This document shows positions 23,996 to 25,757 of a stretch of 25,757 bases of DNA, piece by piece. The DNA is from a virus. The position numbers and the translations under genes are program-made. Below the pieces are notes generated by a model that was given only the letters and a program-made list of their open reading frames with translations, was not told the origin of the DNA and ran no database searches. The DNA lies in the IMG/VR virus record IMGVR_UViG_3300045135_001923, positions 1 to 25,757 of that record, one strand, 5' to 3'. Every line of letters begins with the position of its first letter. Position 1 is the stretch's first letter.

Positions 23996-24004
23996 ACCCC
24001 CTCC

Positions 24005-24018
24005 ATTAAGAGGGTGGG
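24005..24018 (+). promoter_or_regulatory. ATTAAGAGGGTGGG promoter for the coiled-coil gene
   Basis: AGGGTGGG starts at 24011, exactly 24 nt before ATG 24035. The string matches 18075-18088 over 14 bases, so the coiled-coil/RFC-large pair and RFC-small share a promoter type. Confidence 0.55.
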
Positions 24019-24034
24019 CAGAACACTTGAGGAC

Positions 24035-24193
24035 ATGAGCGAGAAAGACCTCAACCGAAGAATCGAAGAACTTGAGCAACGTGTAGCCACGCTGGAGCGT
24101 TTGGTGGATAATCTGGGCGAGGCATTGAGACCTCGCAACAAACTCCACCACAGCCAGCGGAGGATTGACGGTGAATATCACACCAAGAACTGA
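24035..24193 (+). CDS. 52-aa coiled-coil micro-protein
   Basis: ATG 24035 to the stop at 24191-24193. Residues 4-33 (LNRRIEELEQRVATLERLVDNLGEALR, shown in part) follow a clean heptad of Leu, Ile and Val, a short parallel coiled coil, then a basic tail. The leaderless start is supported by the AGGGTGGG motif 24 nt upstream. Longer in-frame starts at 23912 cross the hairpin and are unlikely. It overlaps the RFC-large-like gene by 23 nt and supplies that gene's GGAGG, so the two proteins are made together and may interact. Confidence 0.6.
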   Translation: MSEKDLNRRIEELEQRVATLERLVDNLGEALRPRNKLHHSQRRIDGEYHTKN

Positions 24194-25052
24194 ACTGATT
24201 GGACCCAAACGGAGATATGCCACCTGCAAGTCTTGGTTTCAAGGCTGGAGCGAAGGCAACGCCTCGCAGAACCCTCTCATCATTGTCGGAGACACGGGTT
24301 GCGGTAAAACAACCGTAGCAACGGCACACGCCCGTTTGTTTGGGTTTGACCTCATAACCTCCGATGGCGGTGATGAACGCAACACAGACCACTTCAAACG
24401 GCTTAATTCGGACGGTCGAATGCCTACGTTCTTTGGAGAACGCAGAGCCGTGTTGATTGAGGACTCCTCGACGATCACCAAAGCGTGCTGGGATATCGTC
24501 CGTTCCTACGGTTTGGCATTCCCCTGCATCATCACCTGCACCAGCGAACTCGACATCCCGTACAACGTCCGCAAATCTGGACTCATGTGGAATCTGGAGA
24601 ATCCAACCGCTGACGATCTGCAGACCTATGGTGAGCAGGTTGTTGAGCGGCTGGGCTTGCCCCATGATTTCACCGATATTGCTGGGGCGGCTGGAGCCTG
24701 CCAAACGTGGAGAGGAATCGAACACCTTCTCAAAACGTCAAGACCTGGCTCGGACTATTCATCAACCCTACAGACTCCAATAAGGATGGGGCAAGAACAG
24801 GTATCCGCAATTTTGCGGGGCGACTACAACCGACCGATATCCGTACACCCGATGGCATTGCTCACTACAGCCGAATACAACGGAACGGACCCCAGCGTGC
24901 TGAAGACCGCCAATTGGCTGTACTCTCAATCGTGGGCGGTTGAAGGACTCAGCGGGGTTGCTTCCTCATATCTGGCTACGTTGAGGGCAAGGACTCAAGA
25001 CAAGCCTCCATTCCGTAAAAGGAAGATAACGGGTGCAAACCGTAGGACGTAG
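24171..25052 (+). CDS. RFC large-subunit-like AAA+ ATPase
   Basis: A 293-aa protein. Walker A is GDTGCGKT at 40-47. Then comes FGFDLITSDGGDERNTDHF, which resembles the ASDxRxxxxF motif of RFC large subunits. The Walker B strand AVLIED at 93-98 has Glu then Asp where Asp-Glu is usual. PCIITCTSELDIP matches the large-subunit sensor 1 region, the middle is a helical lid, and the C-terminus is a collar-like helical region with a basic tail (FRKRKITGANRRT). Shorter than cellular RFC-L (about 480 aa). It probably pairs with RFC small (18105) to load the clamp. GTG 24171 is preferred because GGAGG (24159-24163) lies 7 nt upstream; TTG 24165 is too close. Confidence 0.68.
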   Translation: MNITPRTELIGPKRRYATCKSWFQGWSEGNASQNPLIIVGDTGCGKTTVATAHARLFGFDLITSDGGDERNTDHFKRLNSDGRMPTFFGERRAVLIEDSSTITKACWDIVRSYGLAFPCIITCTSELDIPYNVRKSGLMWNLENPTADDLQTYGEQVVERLGLPHDFTDIAGAAGACQTWRGIEHLLKTSRPGSDYSSTLQTPIRMGQEQVSAILRGDYNRPISVHPMALLTTAEYNGTDPSVLKTANWLYSQSWAVEGLSGVASSYLATLRARTQDKPPFRKRKITGANRRT

Positions 25053-25058
25053 GCGGAA

Positions 25059-25074
25059 TTCCAGCTCGCCACGC
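25059..25074 (+). repeat. AGCT-containing 16-mer, copy E
   Basis: TTCCAGCTCGCCACGC, the exact consensus. Within 25058-25077 it forms a perfect 20-nt inverted repeat with 13642-13661. It is intergenic, 25 nt before the CAATGGTT promoter element. Confidence 0.6.
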
Positions 25075-25098
25075 TCATTTGTTGGGGTGTTCAAATCC

Positions 25099-25138
25099 TC
25101 AATGGTTGGGCGTATCAATGTGCGGGGTTTATATGCGG
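25099..25138 (+). promoter_or_regulatory. Promoter: CAATGGTT plus TTTATATG, CobT-like gene
   Basis: TCAATGGTT at 25099-25107 and TTTATATG at 25128-25135, 28 nt from first C to first T. ATG 25157 is 29 nt after the first T, predicting a leaderless transcript. It shares both parts with the promoter of the MoxR gene, suggesting co-regulation of the two partners. Confidence 0.65.
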
Positions 25139-25156
25139 TGGCGACATGGGGTAAAC

Positions 25157-25757
25157 ATGAGCCGAGCCAAAGACTCATGGAAGCACAAAGCACGACAGAA
25201 CCGTTTGACCCGCATCGCCCGTATCATGTCGGGGGAATTGGAGAACGTAGGAGCAACCGTAAAGAAGGTCATTCTTAACCATCAAGGACGAGCCTCAACG
25301 GACGGCAAGAACGTTTACATCCCAGCAGACTACGGCACAGGAAACGAAGCCCTTGAGTTGATGATTCAAGAGGCAACATTAGCCCACGAAGCAGCGGGAC
25401 ACATGAGATACACACAGTTTGAGGATTGGCACAACCTCTCCAAGTCCGTTAAGGCTGGAGACGATGACCAATTGATTCACGACTTTGTCAATATCCTTGA
25501 GGACGCCCGTGTTAATCACCTTCTCGGTCAGGACTTTCCAGGAAGTGGCAAGCGTTTGGCAATCAGTCAAGAGGTATTCAAGCAACGCCACCAAGCCGAC
25601 TGGGAACGCAAGGATTCAGCAGACGAGAGCCTTGACCCACAGGCGGCAATCGTTGCGATGATGACGGAGGCTATCATTCACGAGCCACACTTCAACACGG
25701 ATCGACCACAGGTTGTTGCCTACATGGACGAGGTACGCTCACTTCTCAACAACGCAA
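25157..25757 (+). CDS. CobT-like MoxR-partner protein, 3'-partial
   Basis: ATG 25157 opens a frame that runs off the window end (200 codons visible). The N-terminus is basic. Near residues 75-90 is LAHEAAGHMRYTQFEDW, a His-Glu...His motif followed by an aromatic/Thr patch. About 30 residues later comes FVNILEDARVNHLLG. A HE..H motif followed by N-x-L-E-D-x-R is the pattern I associate with CobT/VWA-type partners of MoxR ATPases, where it resembles a metallopeptidase site. Here the spacing is HExxxH rather than HExxH, so catalysis is doubtful. The VWA domain, if present, would lie beyond the window. The gene belongs with the MoxR/CobS-like ATPase at 22713 through function and shared promoter type. 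Confidence 0.68.
   Translation, partial: MSRAKDSWKHKARQNRLTRIARIMSGELENVGATVKKVILNHQGRASTDGKNVYIPADYGTGNEALELMIQEATLAHEAAGHMRYTQFEDWHNLSKSVKAGDDDQLIHDFVNILEDARVNHLLGQDFPGSGKRLAISQEVFKQRHQADWERKDSADESLDPQAAIVAMMTEAIIHEPHFNTDRPQVVAYMDEVRSLLNNA

Larger units (their letters stand above)
25053..25156 (+). other. Intergenic regulatory gap before the CobT-like gene
   Basis: This gap of 104 bp carries copy E of the 16-mer, the CAATGGTT element and the TTTATATG box. No ORF is supported. The element order 16-mer, AATGGTT, TATA resembles the 1413-1577 and 13560-13731 regions. Confidence 0.55.

Noticed and set aside
22713-25757. Cobalt chelatase / cobalamin biosynthesis
   Set aside because: No CobN or other cobalamin gene is nearby; MoxR/CobS-type ATPases and their partners have many other roles, and viral copies are often mis-named.
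1-25757. CRISPR array, transposase, integrase or att sites
   Set aside because: No regularly spaced direct repeats and no recombinase-like ORF were seen. The dispersed 16-mer copies are too widely spaced and lack flanking duplications.

Overview
The window reads as a segment of a tailed double-stranded DNA virus of an archaeon, closest in gene content to the magroviruses, which are uncultured viruses of marine Group II Euryarchaeota (Poseidoniales). That placement is inference. It rests on an archaeal replisome (B-family polymerase, PCNA-like clamp, RFC small and large subunit-like clamp loaders, archaeo-eukaryotic primase, XPF/ERCC4 nuclease, XPD/DinG-type helicase) next to tail genes, with every gene on the + strand, tight overlaps, and TATA-like boxes about 29 nt before start codons. 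No rRNA, tRNA, CRISPR array or insertion sequence was seen.

Layout. Bases 1-3941 hold virion genes: a large beta-rich structural protein cut by the window edge, a possible 46-aa ORF, a 170-aa protein and a baseplate/tail-hub-like protein. A 217-bp non-coding gap with a perfect hairpin follows. Bases 4159-9711 hold a small basic protein, the Fe-S-type SF2 helicase, a 27-aa leader ORF, a zinc-finger/coiled-coil protein, a zinc-ribbon protein and a large P-loop ATPase with a winged helix. Bases 9755-13559 hold a likely ssDNA-binding protein with an extremely acidic tail, a Sak4-like RecA-family ATPase, a Cas4/RecB-like nuclease and a small basic protein. A second gap (13560-13731) carries a hairpin and a promoter. 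Bases 13732-22595 hold a 44-aa zinc ribbon, a 123-aa unknown, the clamp, a small protein, primase, ERCC4 nuclease, FkbM-type methyltransferase, clamp loader, MazG-like protein, polymerase and a helical unknown. Bases 22713-25757 hold a MoxR/CobS-like AAA+ ATPase, a coiled-coil micro-protein, an RFC-large-like ATPase and the start of a CobT-like partner protein cut by the window end.

How it works together. The virus appears to carry most of its own fork (helicase candidates, primase, polymerase, clamp, clamp loader, SSB) plus a recombination and repair set (Sak4-like, Cas4-like, XPF-like). The MoxR/CobT-like pair probably acts as a chaperone-type remodelling machine rather than in cobalamin synthesis.

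Hidden signals. (1) The octamer AGGGTGGG was found seven times by eye. Five copies lie exactly 24 nt before a start codon and one lies 25 nt before; the seventh precedes a gene with a short leader and Shine-Dalgarno. Together with TTTATATG boxes at -29 this suggests mostly leaderless transcription from a distinctive promoter. (2) Three promoters have CAATGGTT or TAATGGTT exactly 28 nt before TTTATATG. (3) AGCT was found only five times, each time inside a near-identical 16-mer (consensus TTCCAGCTCGCCACGC). (4) CCGG was not found at all and GGCC only six times. All counts were made by eye.
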